From: Bacteroidales bacterium 52_46
GTDB taxonomy: Bacteria; Bacteroidota; Bacteroidia; Bacteroidales; Muribaculaceae
DNA length: 64,000 bases
Assembly (NCBI GenBank): GCA_001915385.1
Contig: MNQK01000003.1
Coordinates: forward strand, 3,969-67,968
Reading direction: 5' to 3'
Shown here: one piece after another, positions 49,877-58,560 of the stretch
Numbering within the stretch: the stretch's first letter is position 1
Layout of the letters: each line of letters starts with the position of its first letter
Notes under the pieces: generated by a model
Databases searched by the model: none
Seen by the model: only the letters and a program-made list of their open reading frames with translations
Told to the model about the DNA's origin: nothing
Translations under genes and position numbers: made by a program

Positions 49877-52495
49877 ATGGCAAATAGACCTATATCATTC
49901 TATAAATATCTCAAAGATCAAGCCATAGAGATACCTATCATCCAACGAGACTATGCTCAGGGAAGAATTGGAAAAGAAGCATTACGTAAAACGTTTTTGA
50001 CAAGCTTAAAAAAGGTTTTGGACGATGCCATTTGTGCTAAAAGCGATTATAAACCTTTACAACTGGATTTTGTATATGGCTCGACTTTGCCTCCTACAAA
50101 TTCCGGAGATATAACCATTCAGCCTCTTGATGGTCAACAAAGGCTGACAACACTATGGCTCCTTCATTGGTATATAGCCCTTCGTGCCGGAAAATTAGCA
50201 GAGGCAGGAAATACTTTGATGAGGTTCAGTTATGAAACTCGCATTTCATCAAGAACCTTTTGTGAGAAAATGTGTGCTGTTGAAAATTTCGAGGCGTTTT
50301 TAGAACAAATAAAGGATTATGAAAACCCTTTAAAAAAAGATGAATCCTGCATAAATAATGATGATTTAAAAGATGTAAATAAGGCATCTAAACATGAATC
50401 AGGTGAAACTAATAAAACGATACCGAGAGTAGCTGATTTCATTGAAACAAGAACTTGGTTCTACTCCAAGTGGAAACAGGATCCTACAATACAATCCATG
50501 CTCAGAATGTTGAGTAGCGACAAAGAGGAGAGCGAAGAAAATGGAAGAAAGCGCAAAAATAAAAAGGATTTGAAGATTGATCATGATAATGATGCTATTG
50601 AGAAAATATTTGCGTCTACCCCCAAGGTAAACTTTATAAAATACTGGGAGTTGCTGATAAGCGATCGCTCTCCTATTGTATTTTATCACCTTTCCCTGAA
50701 TAAGTTCGGACTATCTGACGACCTGTATGTTAAAATGAATGCCCGAGGCAAGGCTCTTACTCCTTTTGAAAATTTTAAGGCGGATCTTGTAGGGTATATG
50801 CTTGGGCAACGCGAAAAAGAGGAAAAAAAAGAAAAGAGCATCGCTCCTGATGAATTGAAAACTGTCGATTTGCCTTGGAAAAGAATTGTTGACCCGAGAG
50901 ATGGGGTGCCTATTTTGATGGATACAACATGGGCGAATCTGTTTTGGAAATATCGTTCTGTTGTAAATCAAATTGACGAAGCATTTTTGACGTTCCTCAA
51001 CAGATTTTTCTGGAATGAATTATTCATCACGGGGATTGCTCTCGAAAATAATATATCCTACATACACTTAAATAAGGATAATGGAGCTGTATTTGATGAT
51101 TTTTCTCCGTATCTTTATGATAAAGGGGCAATTCCAGTTACTTTTTTTGATGATTTAATAACTGTATTAAACCGCTTTGGAAAATATAATAGAGAGGTTG
51201 AAGTTCCTAATCAAAAGGCATTTAACTATAGACCAATATATATTGACAAAGAAAAAGGAGGTAAAAACGTCCAAGTGGTAGAAGAAATCACTCAATCTGG
51301 ACGCATCTTTTTCTTTGCAATTACAAAATATTTCAAAGAAGGAGAATATGACCATATATCATTTCAACGCTGGATACGGGTTGTCAGCAACTTAATATCG
51401 GGTGTGGATGAGGATGGCAGTCCGCAAATAAGAAGTGTTGAGCAGGTGCGAATAGTAATTGACAAACTCGCCATTCTTGACAGTCATAAGATATACGATG
51501 ATCTGGTTAAACAAGAAATTAACCAGGACTACTCAAAGCCATTAAATCTGCGTTTTAATGAGGAAATAGAGAAAGCCCGTCAAATATTAGATGATGACCG
51601 ATCTGAACTGAGGGTTTATCCCTTTGAGAATAGGTTCAAAACATGGGAAGAAGCCATTAATAAATATGAAACATTTAGTTTTTTCAAAGGATCCATTCGT
51701 TTCTTGTACCATAATGAGAAAGGAGTAGCTAATTGGGATGATTTTGACAAAAAAAGTAAAAATGCAGAAAATTTTTTCTCAAAAGACAATGGATATTATT
51801 TGTCTACAAATGAAGTCAATGGGACTAAAAACAATGCATATTTGCTGAAACTGCTTTATAGTTATACAGATGTTTGTGGGTTCCGGAACGCTATGTGGTG
51901 GAAGTATCATGTGTATTCCAATAATGACAACTCATGGCTTCATCTTTTGAACCATCCGGATATGTCTTATGCGGCACATCATCTTATGACAGAAGCCCCG
52001 TTGCGTCAGTATAAGAAACCGACAAAGTATGCATTCGAGGATAATGTTCTTTATCTGTTGTCTCAAACACGTCTTCTTGATTATGTAGCGGAAAATATGC
52101 CAAACCCATGGATCAGAGACTATCATAACCATAAGGCCATATACCCAAGTTCAACTGGTATTTTCTTAAATGCAACGTTCCGAGACCAATTCCTCCAGAC
52201 AACAGATGGAATTTCATTGGCACAGAATTGCTCTGTTGAAGACACGGGCCTGCTTTTTGGTTCCAATATTAATTTCTTATACAACTACAACGGAATTTAT
52301 CATTTCAGATGGTATAGCAATGATGACATCTATCTCACCTCTGATATTGATTCAGATTGTATAATCCGAAATAAAGATGGCCAAAATGATATGGAAAAAT
52401 ATTTTATGTTTAAGGCAAAGGATATAATAGACAAGACGCAAATTCTTGAAAATCTTAACCGTCTTATATATGAATATAATGGATTAAAGTCTTGA
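49877..52495 (+). CDS. Second DUF262 protein with a long unknown C-terminal part
   Basis: An 872-aa protein. The N-terminal DUF262 domain shows IPIIQRDYAQGR (18-29), IQPLDGQQRLTTLWLLHW (about 80-97) and the LYVKMNARGKALTPFENFKADLVGYM motif (about 290-315). The next 550 residues have no HNH signature that can be recognised. They contain an aromatic-rich segment (KYHVYSNNDNSWLHLLNHPDMSYAAHHLM) and a C-terminal beta-rich end (FRWYSNDDIYLTSDID). Eleven bases separate it from the GmrSD-like gene, so they act together. A sensor or regulatory partner of the nuclease is a possibility. Confidence 0.83.
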   Translation: MANRPISFYKYLKDQAIEIPIIQRDYAQGRIGKEALRKTFLTSLKKVLDDAICAKSDYKPLQLDFVYGSTLPPTNSGDITIQPLDGQQRLTTLWLLHWYIALRAGKLAEAGNTLMRFSYETRISSRTFCEKMCAVENFEAFLEQIKDYENPLKKDESCINNDDLKDVNKASKHESGETNKTIPRVADFIETRTWFYSKWKQDPTIQSMLRMLSSDKEESEENGRKRKNKKDLKIDHDNDAIEKIFASTPKVNFIKYWELLISDRSPIVFYHLSLNKFGLSDDLYVKMNARGKALTPFENFKADLVGYMLGQREKEEKKEKSIAPDELKTVDLPWKRIVDPRDGVPILMDTTWANLFWKYRSVVNQIDEAFLTFLNRFFWNELFITGIALENNISYIHLNKDNGAVFDDFSPYLYDKGAIPVTFFDDLITVLNRFGKYNREVEVPNQKAFNYRPIYIDKEKGGKNVQVVEEITQSGRIFFFAITKYFKEGEYDHISFQRWIRVVSNLISGVDEDGSPQIRSVEQVRIVIDKLAILDSHKIYDDLVKQEINQDYSKPLNLRFNEEIEKARQILDDDRSELRVYPFENRFKTWEEAINKYETFSFFKGSIRFLYHNEKGVANWDDFDKKSKNAENFFSKDNGYYLSTNEVNGTKNNAYLLKLLYSYTDVCGFRNAMWWKYHVYSNNDNSWLHLLNHPDMSYAAHHLMTEAPLRQYKKPTKYAFEDNVLYLLSQTRLLDYVAENMPNPWIRDYHNHKAIYPSSTGIFLNATFRDQFLQTTDGISLAQNCSVEDTGLLFGSNINFLYNYNGIYHFRWYSNDDIYLTSDIDSDCIIRNKDGQNDMEKYFMFKAKDIIDKTQILENLNRLIYEYNGLKS

Positions 52496-52638
52496 GAGCA
52501 AGCAGATATTAACTTAATATATATACTTGAAAGGACCGCTCATTATTGCAATCGCAACAAACCGTCCGAAATCATATTAATGCCACGACTTTCTGCAAAG
52601 TATAATCTGAAGAATTACTACTGCAATTATCGAGAGTG

Positions 52639-53127
52639 TCATAATATTTTTAATGCTATGGCAGCGCAGGCCTCTGCGTCGGCAAGGGCGTGATGATGGT
52701 TCACCATGTCGTATCCGCATGCCGCTGCCGAAAGGTGCAGCTGATGGCTTGGAATATCGAGACATCGACGCGATGCGGCGAGCGTACAGTGGAATTCATA
52801 GTCTGGATATGTCATCCCGTACTCGGCAAAGGCTGCTTTCAGACAGCTTTCATCAAAAGGTCGGTTATGGGCGACAAGCGGTAGGCCCTGAATGAACGGC
52901 TCGATTTGTGCCCAAACCTCCGGGAATGTGGGTTGCCCTTCTGTGTCCCGGCGAGTGAGACCGTGTACCTCGGTTGTCCAATATGTATAATAGTTGGGAG
53001 TCGGTTGAATAAGAGAGTAGAACTTATCGACTATCTCGCCACCTCGCACCACCACAATGCCGACGCTGCATACGCTTGACCGTCGCCCGTTGGCTGTCTC
53101 AAAATCTATTGCTACAAAGTCCTGCAT
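52639..53127 (-). CDS. DEDDh 3'-5' exonuclease (DnaQ-like)
   Basis: A 162-aa exonuclease domain protein. The DEDDh residues can be placed: Asp7 and Glu9 in FVAIDFETANG, the second Asp in VAHNRPFDESCL, and His plus the last Asp in HHHALADAEACAAIAL. Such stand-alone proteins degrade single-stranded DNA or RNA ends. The start is two bases after the stop of the WYL gene, so it is the last gene of the six-gene operon that begins at 56614. Confidence 0.9.
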   Translation of the reverse strand: MQDFVAIDFETANGRRSSVCSVGIVVVRGGEIVDKFYSLIQPTPNYYTYWTTEVHGLTRRDTEGQPTFPEVWAQIEPFIQGLPLVAHNRPFDESCLKAAFAEYGMTYPDYEFHCTLAASRRCLDIPSHQLHLSAAACGYDMVNHHHALADAEACAAIALKIL

Positions 53128-53129
53128 GG

Positions 53130-54032
53130 TCAGTCGTTTTTATAGAGTTCGCTCATGTCTGAAATCCATCCCTTTATCGTCCTGCGCAATGATACCGGAC
53201 TTATTACCTCTATCATTGAACCGTATTGTAACAGTTTCATGATAAAGTCGTAAGTCGGAGACAAGTACAATTCAAAATCGGCGTACTCACCATAGTCCTC
53301 AATCAGACTCTGGCTGTGATGCAGGGGCAATGATTTCAGATAATATTTATGGTCATCGTTTGCCCGTATCACGATGCGCTCGGGCTTTATATCATATCCG
53401 ATAACTACTCCGTAGGTTGTGGCGAAATAACTGTCGGCATCAAAATTATCCGGAAGCTTATATCTATCATCCGAAATCTCGACATCCTCCAGACGGTCAA
53501 GGCCGTAAATCTTGATTTCATCGCGGTTGTTGCGAGCAAGTACGTACCAGCGGTTTTCAAACAGCTTCACGCAATACGGCTCAATGGGAAATGTATATCC
53601 GTGCGATTTCTTGAAAGGACGATATGTGATATTGACAACCCTATTCTCTTTCATCGCTCCGAGTATAGTTGTCAAGTGGTCGCGACCGGATGGTATCTCA
53701 TCAACTATGATGCGCCCTTTCAGAGATAGGTTCTCCCCGATAAGATTGCCCACTGCAAAGGAATCGAGCATCCACTTTTTCAGCTTATCCTCATCTATGT
53801 CTTCGGGATTGGCTATATAATAAAGATAGCCCCCGACCTTCTGACAATCGATAATGATGCTGAACTGTTCAAAGATAGCATCGCGCCAACGGTTAAACGT
53901 GGCACGGGGAAGGGGGTCGCCATCGCTGTACTCGATGGCTTGTTTCCATTTTTCAGATAATTCCTTATGAGAAATCTTTCCGGCACGGCGGATCTTATCA
54001 ATCAACCATGTATATTTTTGCAGTTGGTTCAT
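53130..54032 (-). CDS. WYL-domain transcriptional regulator
   Basis: A 300-aa regulator. The N-terminal winged HTH (KYTWLIDKIRRAGKISHKELSEKWKQ, FNRWRDAIFEQF) is followed by the WYL domain with IEPYCVKLFENRWYVLARN (about 155-175) and a C-terminal WCX part (SMIEVISPVSLRRTIKGWI). WYL proteins sense nucleic acids or second messengers and often repress phage-defence or CRISPR operons. It is embedded between an 84-aa gene (7-base gap) and the exonuclease gene. Confidence 0.9.
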   Translation of the reverse strand: MNQLQKYTWLIDKIRRAGKISHKELSEKWKQAIEYSDGDPLPRATFNRWRDAIFEQFSIIIDCQKVGGYLYYIANPEDIDEDKLKKWMLDSFAVGNLIGENLSLKGRIIVDEIPSGRDHLTTILGAMKENRVVNITYRPFKKSHGYTFPIEPYCVKLFENRWYVLARNNRDEIKIYGLDRLEDVEISDDRYKLPDNFDADSYFATTYGVVIGYDIKPERIVIRANDDHKYYLKSLPLHHSQSLIEDYGEYADFELYLSPTYDFIMKLLQYGSMIEVISPVSLRRTIKGWISDMSELYKND

Positions 54033-54039
54033 ATATATT

Positions 54040-54294
54040 CTAATCTATGTGATCTTTTACTCTGTAAAGATAATCATTTCCGGTATCATTCTGCGATACA
54101 TCTTTCAGCTTTTTATAATCAGGTTTTAAAGTAGAAGAATGATCTGATGATGGTGTCGTATCTTTCTTATTAAAGTTGATTATCTCACTCGCACCTTGAC
54201 TGTCGGAATACTTTAACGCTATTCCGGTCTTGATTATCTCAATCTGTTTCGGAGAGAACGTGGATTGTATACTTTGGCCCTGTTTTCCCATCAT
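54040..54294 (-). CDS. Small polar protein in the WYL operon
   Basis: An 84-aa hydrophilic protein without known domain; middle part SEIINFNKKDTTPSSDHSSTLKPDYKKL is low-complexity and probably disordered. It is separated by 2 bases from the upstream gene and 7 bases from the WYL gene, so it is a true member of the operon. Confidence 0.6.
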   Translation of the reverse strand: MMGKQGQSIQSTFSPKQIEIIKTGIALKYSDSQGASEIINFNKKDTTPSSDHSSTLKPDYKKLKDVSQNDTGNDYLYRVKDHID

Positions 54295-54296
54295 AT

Positions 54297-55097
54297 TTAT
54301 TCAGTAATAAAAATTGCCATGATCTCTATTCCTGGAAGCAATGGCTTGCCATGTACAATAGTTGGATTCTTCAACATGCTGTTGGCAAATTCAGCTATCT
54401 TAGAGGCCTCATTTTCATAGCCTTCAGAAGATGAAATGATTAAGAATGTTTTTGTCTCGTTGTTGAACCACATAAAGTCATCAAGAAAACAGATCATGTC
54501 GTATGAAGACTTATCTCGCGGTAACGAATATGAGGTAAGGTTAGCAATCCACGCTAAATTCCCTGCATCTCTGTAATGATAGATATCTTCGTGGGATATT
54601 TCTGAAACCTGATGTAAATCGATATAGCTGCAGATTTCCTCGATTCTCTCCGTTAAGGAGGATTTCGGCTGTCTTCGGTTATTGAGTAAAAAACCGGAAA
54701 AAGCCGTCGCCTTCTTCGGAAAATCGAAAGAGACCAACAGCCACAGTAAATCCGCAACAATCATCTCATTGGTTATTTTACTACTCGTATCAAGCCTTTT
54801 GAATGTCGGTTCTCGCCTTATGTGACCGGCAAGAAGCCTCTCCCAAAGTCTCGAATCGCAGTCTGTGTCGGTATTGATCCATATACCATGAACACCTTTA
54901 CCCAAGTAATCTTGTTCCTGTACTTCAATGACAACATCGCTCTCCCTTGCCGGGGTAACGGAGAGCAGAGTATCGAAAGCTAATCTGAATCGGACTTTCT
55001 TGTTCTCCACTTCAGGCACATTACACAGAATGTCGGAGAAGACTTTGTCAAATTTGACCTGATTTAAGAGTTTATGCAGTGTCATATCAATACTCAT
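54297..55097 (-). CDS. Unknown protein of the WYL operon (MTLHKLL type)
   Basis: About 265 aa. Two starts are possible, 55097 (MSIDMTLHKLL) or 55085 (MTLHKLLNQVKF, one base after the stop of the gene before). Its start, MTLHKLLNQVKFDKVFSDIL, followed by an AFDTLL helix, is laid out like the N-terminus of the 288-aa gene at the head of the operon (MLYKEYFSKSDFEDVWHTL). The two proteins may be distant relatives. A middle helical segment contains WLLVSFDFPKKATAFSGFLL; the end is beta-rich (TIVHGKPLLPGIEIMAIFITE). No function is known. Confidence 0.6.
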   Translation of the reverse strand: MSIDMTLHKLLNQVKFDKVFSDILCNVPEVENKKVRFRLAFDTLLSVTPARESDVVIEVQEQDYLGKGVHGIWINTDTDCDSRLWERLLAGHIRREPTFKRLDTSSKITNEMIVADLLWLLVSFDFPKKATAFSGFLLNNRRQPKSSLTERIEEICSYIDLHQVSEISHEDIYHYRDAGNLAWIANLTSYSLPRDKSSYDMICFLDDFMWFNNETKTFLIISSSEGYENEASKIAEFANSMLKNPTIVHGKPLLPGIEIMAIFITE

Positions 55098-55734
55098 GCG
55101 TGCTTTTATGAAATGAAAACACTTCTGCTTTGTAATAGCTTTCCATCGCAGAATTATTGGAATACATGGCATTAAGGGCCATGAACAGTTGTTTCTCCGT
55201 AGCCCATACTCCGAACGGAAGTTCATCACGATTTTCGCTCCTCCCCTTGCGGGGATGCTGTAAGATGAGTCTCAGCAACTGTACAACACCGTTGTACCTG
55301 TCAAGGCCTGAATGAAGTCGACCATTATCCTGAAGCACTGTAATTTCAGCATAATCAGTTATCCACTTAAAGATTTGTTCCAGCTCCTGATCATTTCCAC
55401 CCAAGGAGTTTGTTTTTGCCCCGCCGGCAAAACAATATGTATGGTCGGCATAACTCCACAATTCATAGATAATCTCAATTGTGAACTTACTGACAACCTC
55501 ATCACCTAAGTCTGTGACAAGCACAGTCATAAGTTCGTTGTCATCGTGGATCTCCTCACGACATTGCGCAATACCTGTAAGCAGGATATGCTCATCGTTC
55601 TCATTGCCATGCGCCATAAGTTGCCTTTTGTCAGTATCGCAGAAGACAAAGCGGATGTCGTCGTAATTGCCGTTGGCTCGCAATCTGTCAATAATCTCGC
55701 CGGCCCAATATCCTAAAGCTATTACTCTAAACAT
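55087..55734 (-). CDS. Possible FtsZ/tubulin-like or Rossmann-type protein
   Basis: About 215 aa from the ATG at 55734 (MFRVIALGYWAGEIIDRLRA). The first 60 residues, with a small-residue turn and then YDDIRFVFCDTDKRQLM, resemble the FtsZ N-terminus, where a glycine loop is followed by a strand ending in NTD. TVLVTDLGDEVVSKFTIEII may match the strand before the FtsZ phosphate loop, but the GGGTG motif is absent. A nucleotide-binding fold is likely; the tubulin relation is tentative. It overlaps its neighbours on both sides in the operon. Confidence 0.55.
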   Translation of the reverse strand: MFRVIALGYWAGEIIDRLRANGNYDDIRFVFCDTDKRQLMAHGNENDEHILLTGIAQCREEIHDDNELMTVLVTDLGDEVVSKFTIEIIYELWSYADHTYCFAGGAKTNSLGGNDQELEQIFKWITDYAEITVLQDNGRLHSGLDRYNGVVQLLRLILQHPRKGRSENRDELPFGVWATEKQLFMALNAMYSNNSAMESYYKAEVFSFHKSTHEY

Positions 55735-55747
55735 ATTCAATATAATT

Positions 55748-56614
55748 TTAGTCCCACCAGTAGGTGAGGTTGTGGTCAAGAAATTTCCAAAGAATCTTTA
55801 ATGCCTTTGCCCGGCGCAACTCCGACAGCGGATAATCATTGTTGTCGTTGTCTTTCCCTATTTCATCATAGTGATATTGATTGAATATCGGACCGATGTA
55901 TCGGGATGCGTTTTGGGCATTTACATACACTCCAACCATATCATAGTAATCAGCAGCCGCTAATTCAAGCAGCCGGCAGCAAAGTTCCATACGAGATACA
56001 TAATGTTTGCTGTTTACGAACCGGTCGGTATATCTATGATAACCGATATGATATTCAATTCGCTTGCGCAAAATGTCAAGGATGTAGCTCCAGTCGATGG
56101 CCGAGTCATTGGCAATGGCCTGTTTCCAGTAATAACAAGCTTTCCGCTTTAGGCTTAGTTTTTTCCCCGGATTTTCAAGAAAATACTCCCGAGTCCCGTC
56201 AACACATGAATTCAGGAACTGCTGAAAATCCTTTTGATGACGATTTTGTGTCCTGAAATCATACAACGTAGACCAATACAAAAGATGAGCCGAAAACTCT
56301 GCTGTTGTCGGCACTCGCAAGGCCGATCCATCGCATGTGTATTTTTCAATCATTTCGTCTTTATCGAAGCAGACCTCACGCCCCACAAGCCGTTCTATAG
56401 GATCAGGCGCTCCGGCAATATGAATCATATTATCAAAGTCAAACTCAATCTTCAGCGGAGTACTCGAATGTGTCTCGTCGACTTCCATATTGCGGATTGT
56501 ATAAAACAGTGTCTTATACAATTTCCTGATACTGTCCGGCTCATGATAATAGGATTGAAGTGTATGCCAGACGTCCTCAAAATCTGATTTGCTGAAGTAT
56601 TCCTTGTATAACAT
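55748..56614 (-). CDS. Unknown protein, first gene of the WYL operon
   Basis: A 288-aa cytosolic protein with many aromatic residues: MLYKEYFSKSDFEDVWHTLQSYYHEPDSI start, a middle CFDKDEMIEKYTCDGSALRVPTTAEFSAHLLYWSTLYDFR and a helical end (ALKILWKFLDHNLTYWWD). No domain was recognised. The start resembles the gene at 54297. It ends 13 bases before the preferred start of the next gene and overlaps the longer start. No consensus promoter was seen upstream of 56614. Confidence 0.6.
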   Translation of the reverse strand: MLYKEYFSKSDFEDVWHTLQSYYHEPDSIRKLYKTLFYTIRNMEVDETHSSTPLKIEFDFDNMIHIAGAPDPIERLVGREVCFDKDEMIEKYTCDGSALRVPTTAEFSAHLLYWSTLYDFRTQNRHQKDFQQFLNSCVDGTREYFLENPGKKLSLKRKACYYWKQAIANDSAIDWSYILDILRKRIEYHIGYHRYTDRFVNSKHYVSRMELCCRLLELAAADYYDMVGVYVNAQNASRYIGPIFNQYHYDEIGKDNDNNDYPLSELRRAKALKILWKFLDHNLTYWWD

Positions 56615-56661
56615 GGTGCGAAGTTATTGTAAAGCACTGCCAAAAGCTGTCTGTCTTAATA

Positions 56662-57093
56662 TTAAAGATATTCCCCTGTAAATATATTGATTTCGAGATT
56701 GGTAAACCAATCTTTGAAGGCAACATTTGGGCTTACCACTGCCAAATTATCATTCAGGCAGTCTTCTACCCAGTATTGCTCATAGTCGTAATCGCCGAGC
56801 TCAAGATAGATTGAACAACTCGACTTATCATCTGAGAGTTCCAATTTGATTCCATACATTTCAAAATCCTCTTTGAATCTATCATAGAAATCTTGGGCAG
56901 TTTTGATTTTGGCGTCATTAATAAGTTTGGTATAGTAAGCGTGGCGACGCCGAATCAATTCAATGGTGTCTTTGCGTTGTTGGGTAATTAGGACTCGCAA
57001 ATCAGCAAACCGTTGCGCATTCGCTGCTCTGATTTGCCTCCTTTTTTCTGCACGTTGCCTTCTTTCTTCATCTGTCATGTCAATATGATTCAT
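56662..57093 (-). CDS. Coiled-coil protein of unknown function
   Basis: About 143 aa from the ATG at 57093 (MNHIDMTDEERRQRAEKRRQIRAAN). The longer frame up to 57165 would run through a tRNA-like sequence and is rejected. The N-terminal 70 residues form a charged helix or coiled coil rich in Arg/Gln. The C-terminal part is acidic and aromatic (SIYLELGDYDYEQYWVEDCLNDNL). No family known. It lies just downstream of the tRNA-like element and 47 bases before the WYL operon. Confidence 0.55.
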   Translation of the reverse strand: MNHIDMTDEERRQRAEKRRQIRAANAQRFADLRVLITQQRKDTIELIRRRHAYYTKLINDAKIKTAQDFYDRFKEDFEMYGIKLELSDDKSSCSIYLELGDYDYEQYWVEDCLNDNLAVVSPNVAFKDWFTNLEINIFTGEYL

Positions 57094-57115
57094 AATCGCA
57101 GCATTTTTGTTTTGC

Positions 57116-57204
57116 AGCCCGGGTCGGGTTCGAACCGACAATGTCCTTTCCGGTACACTTTCCATCTAATATAAAGCGCGTCTGACCAATTTCGCCACCG
57201 GGCT
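57116..57204 (-). tRNA. Degenerate tRNA-Leu-like sequence (anticodon TAG)
   Basis: A cloverleaf can be drawn on the minus strand. It has a perfect 7-bp acceptor (AGCCCGG/CCGGGCT), a D-arm GGCGAAATTGGT typical of tRNA-Leu with one extra base, and a perfect T-arm (GTCGG TTCGAAC CCGAC). A long variable region is also present. The anticodon stem has six pairs with an A-G mismatch around ATTAGAT, and base 73 is G instead of the A that LeuRS needs. No CCA is encoded. It is probably a pseudo-tRNA or a relic of an integration site. Confidence 0.5.
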
Positions 57205-57210
57205 GATACT

Positions 57211-57257
57211 ATTGTACCGCAAAATTACGACAGCGATGTCTCATTTTGCGGTACAAT
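57211..57257. terminator. 15-bp perfect inverted repeat upstream of the tRNA-like element
   Basis: ATTGTACCGCAAAAT (57211-57225) pairs with 57243-57257 over a 17-nt loop. It lies between the unknown enzyme gene (ends 57370) and the tRNA-like sequence. A related ATTTTGCGGGAC motif is at 59932 near rtcB, so an operator is also possible. Confidence 0.5.
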
Positions 57258-57369
57258 GTATCGATTCTGCAAAATTAATGACTACCTTTTATTTGACATA
57301 AACCGCGAAAGTTACAAATAATATAGTTTTGATTATTTTGCAATGTGTGATCCAAAGTAGCAAATGTAT

Positions 57370-58152
57370 CTAAATTTTACTCTCAACTCGATTTAGTCCC
57401 TGCCATAAGTTTTTCATAACATTCTCATAAAGATCTTCGTCAGTCGAATTGGACATAGGGTTCATATGATAAGAATCAATCACCCAGATATCTTTGTATG
57501 GAGAATAATAAATCCAATTATCTGTTTTCGACTTTAAATCCGAAGGGTTTTCTTTTAGGAACTCTTCAATAATAAATTTCATGATTCTACTACTGCCGCC
57601 ACAACACACGATAATATTCGGAGACAACAATCTAAGCTGAGACAGAATCAAATGTTTATAAAGTTCTAAATGTTCAAAGAGCTTGTTCATATCGGTTGTT
57701 GAAGCTCCGGAATGTTTTTTGAGGTTAATTCTGGCAACAGCAGTTTCTTGCCAAATCTTACTTACGTAATCAATGTCATTAACCTTTTCCCAAGAATCAT
57801 ACCCGGATTTAGTTAATGTACTCAATCCAGTTGTGATACGGAGAAGATTCTTGTTGAATCGGCAACCAAATGATTTTGAGCCGTCTATATTTGTAGTCAA
57901 GTCGATGGCCTTCATATCATACGCATTATTTTCTTCATTGGGTTCTTTTGAGACAAATAGTATACGGCGCTTTGCATTTGACCATTGTTCATCTTCGTTT
58001 CCAGTATATCGCCACATTTGATTGGCATCAGAATTAAGGTAAATTGCCCCTTTATAATAAACGCCATCCGGAGATACATCTCCATGTTGATACTCCTCGG
58101 CTAAAATCCTCCATTCTTTGAGAATTTTCTCATTTTCTTCAAATAAATTCAT
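57370..58152 (-). CDS. Unknown enzyme, possible uracil-DNA-glycosylase-like fold
   Basis: About 260 aa from the ATG at 58152 (MNLFEENEKILKEW); an ATG at 58194 is also in frame. The layout RRILFVSKEPNEEN (strand plus loop near 75), AVARINLKKHSGAST, LSPNIIVCCGGSSRIM and IDSYHMNPMSN recalls the UDG superfamily, where an N-terminal strand and a C-terminal H-x-S/N-P loop form the active site. The residues do not match any known subfamily, so this is only a fold guess. Neighbours are RtcB and the tRNA-like element. Confidence 0.5.
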   Translation of the reverse strand: MNLFEENEKILKEWRILAEEYQHGDVSPDGVYYKGAIYLNSDANQMWRYTGNEDEQWSNAKRRILFVSKEPNEENNAYDMKAIDLTTNIDGSKSFGCRFNKNLLRITTGLSTLTKSGYDSWEKVNDIDYVSKIWQETAVARINLKKHSGASTTDMNKLFEHLELYKHLILSQLRLLSPNIIVCCGGSSRIMKFIIEEFLKENPSDLKSKTDNWIYYSPYKDIWVIDSYHMNPMSNSTDEDLYENVMKNLWQGLNRVESKI

Positions 58153-58280
58153 AATAATATCATTATTTAAAATGGTTGGTATCTGTTTTTGCAATATGTA
58201 TATCTAAACTGTCTGTTTCGTATATTCAAGGTATTGGTTAATATCGCGAAATTACGAATTATTCTCAGTCCCACCGCAGG

Positions 58281-58310
58281 CATCGATTATGTTTTACAAC
58301 ATAATCGATG
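58281..58310. terminator. 13-bp perfect hairpin after the rtcB pair
   Basis: CATCGATTATGTT pairs with its exact complement over a 4-nt loop (58294-58297), 38 bases after the stop of the small gene on the minus strand. Likely terminator or 3' stabiliser. Confidence 0.5.
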
Positions 58311-58347
58311 GTCATTCTGTAGTTTCGTTTAAACAAATACAAGTCAG

Positions 58348-58560
58348 TTAGATCCATGCTCCGTATAGCTCTTCAGGGTCATCATCGGGACGACTGTTCT
58401 CTTTTGCTTTGCGTCGGGCATCAGCCAATTCTTCCTCCGTTGGCGGAGGCAACTCGACCATATAGACATTGCTCGGACGCTGCTTGATCCCGGCTTTATG
58501 ACGAAGCCACAAATTTTCCATCAAGAGCGAGACTCCTTCGGGTGAATGTATCGTTTTCAT
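58348..58560 (-). CDS. Small protein coupled to rtcB
   Basis: A 70-aa charged protein (MKTIHSPEGVSLLMENLWLRHKAGIKQRP start, then a Pro/Glu-rich PPPTEEELADARRKAKE). Its ATG shares one base with the stop codon of rtcB (TAATG), so it is translated by reinitiation. No family was recognised. A small partner or regulator of RtcB is possible. Confidence 0.6.
   Translation of the reverse strand: MKTIHSPEGVSLLMENLWLRHKAGIKQRPSNVYMVELPPPTEEELADARRKAKENSRPDDDPEELYGAWI

Noticed and set aside
57094..57165. Longer N-terminus for the coiled-coil gene
   Set aside because: The extra residues are encoded by the tRNA-like sequence; the ATG at 57093 is preferred.
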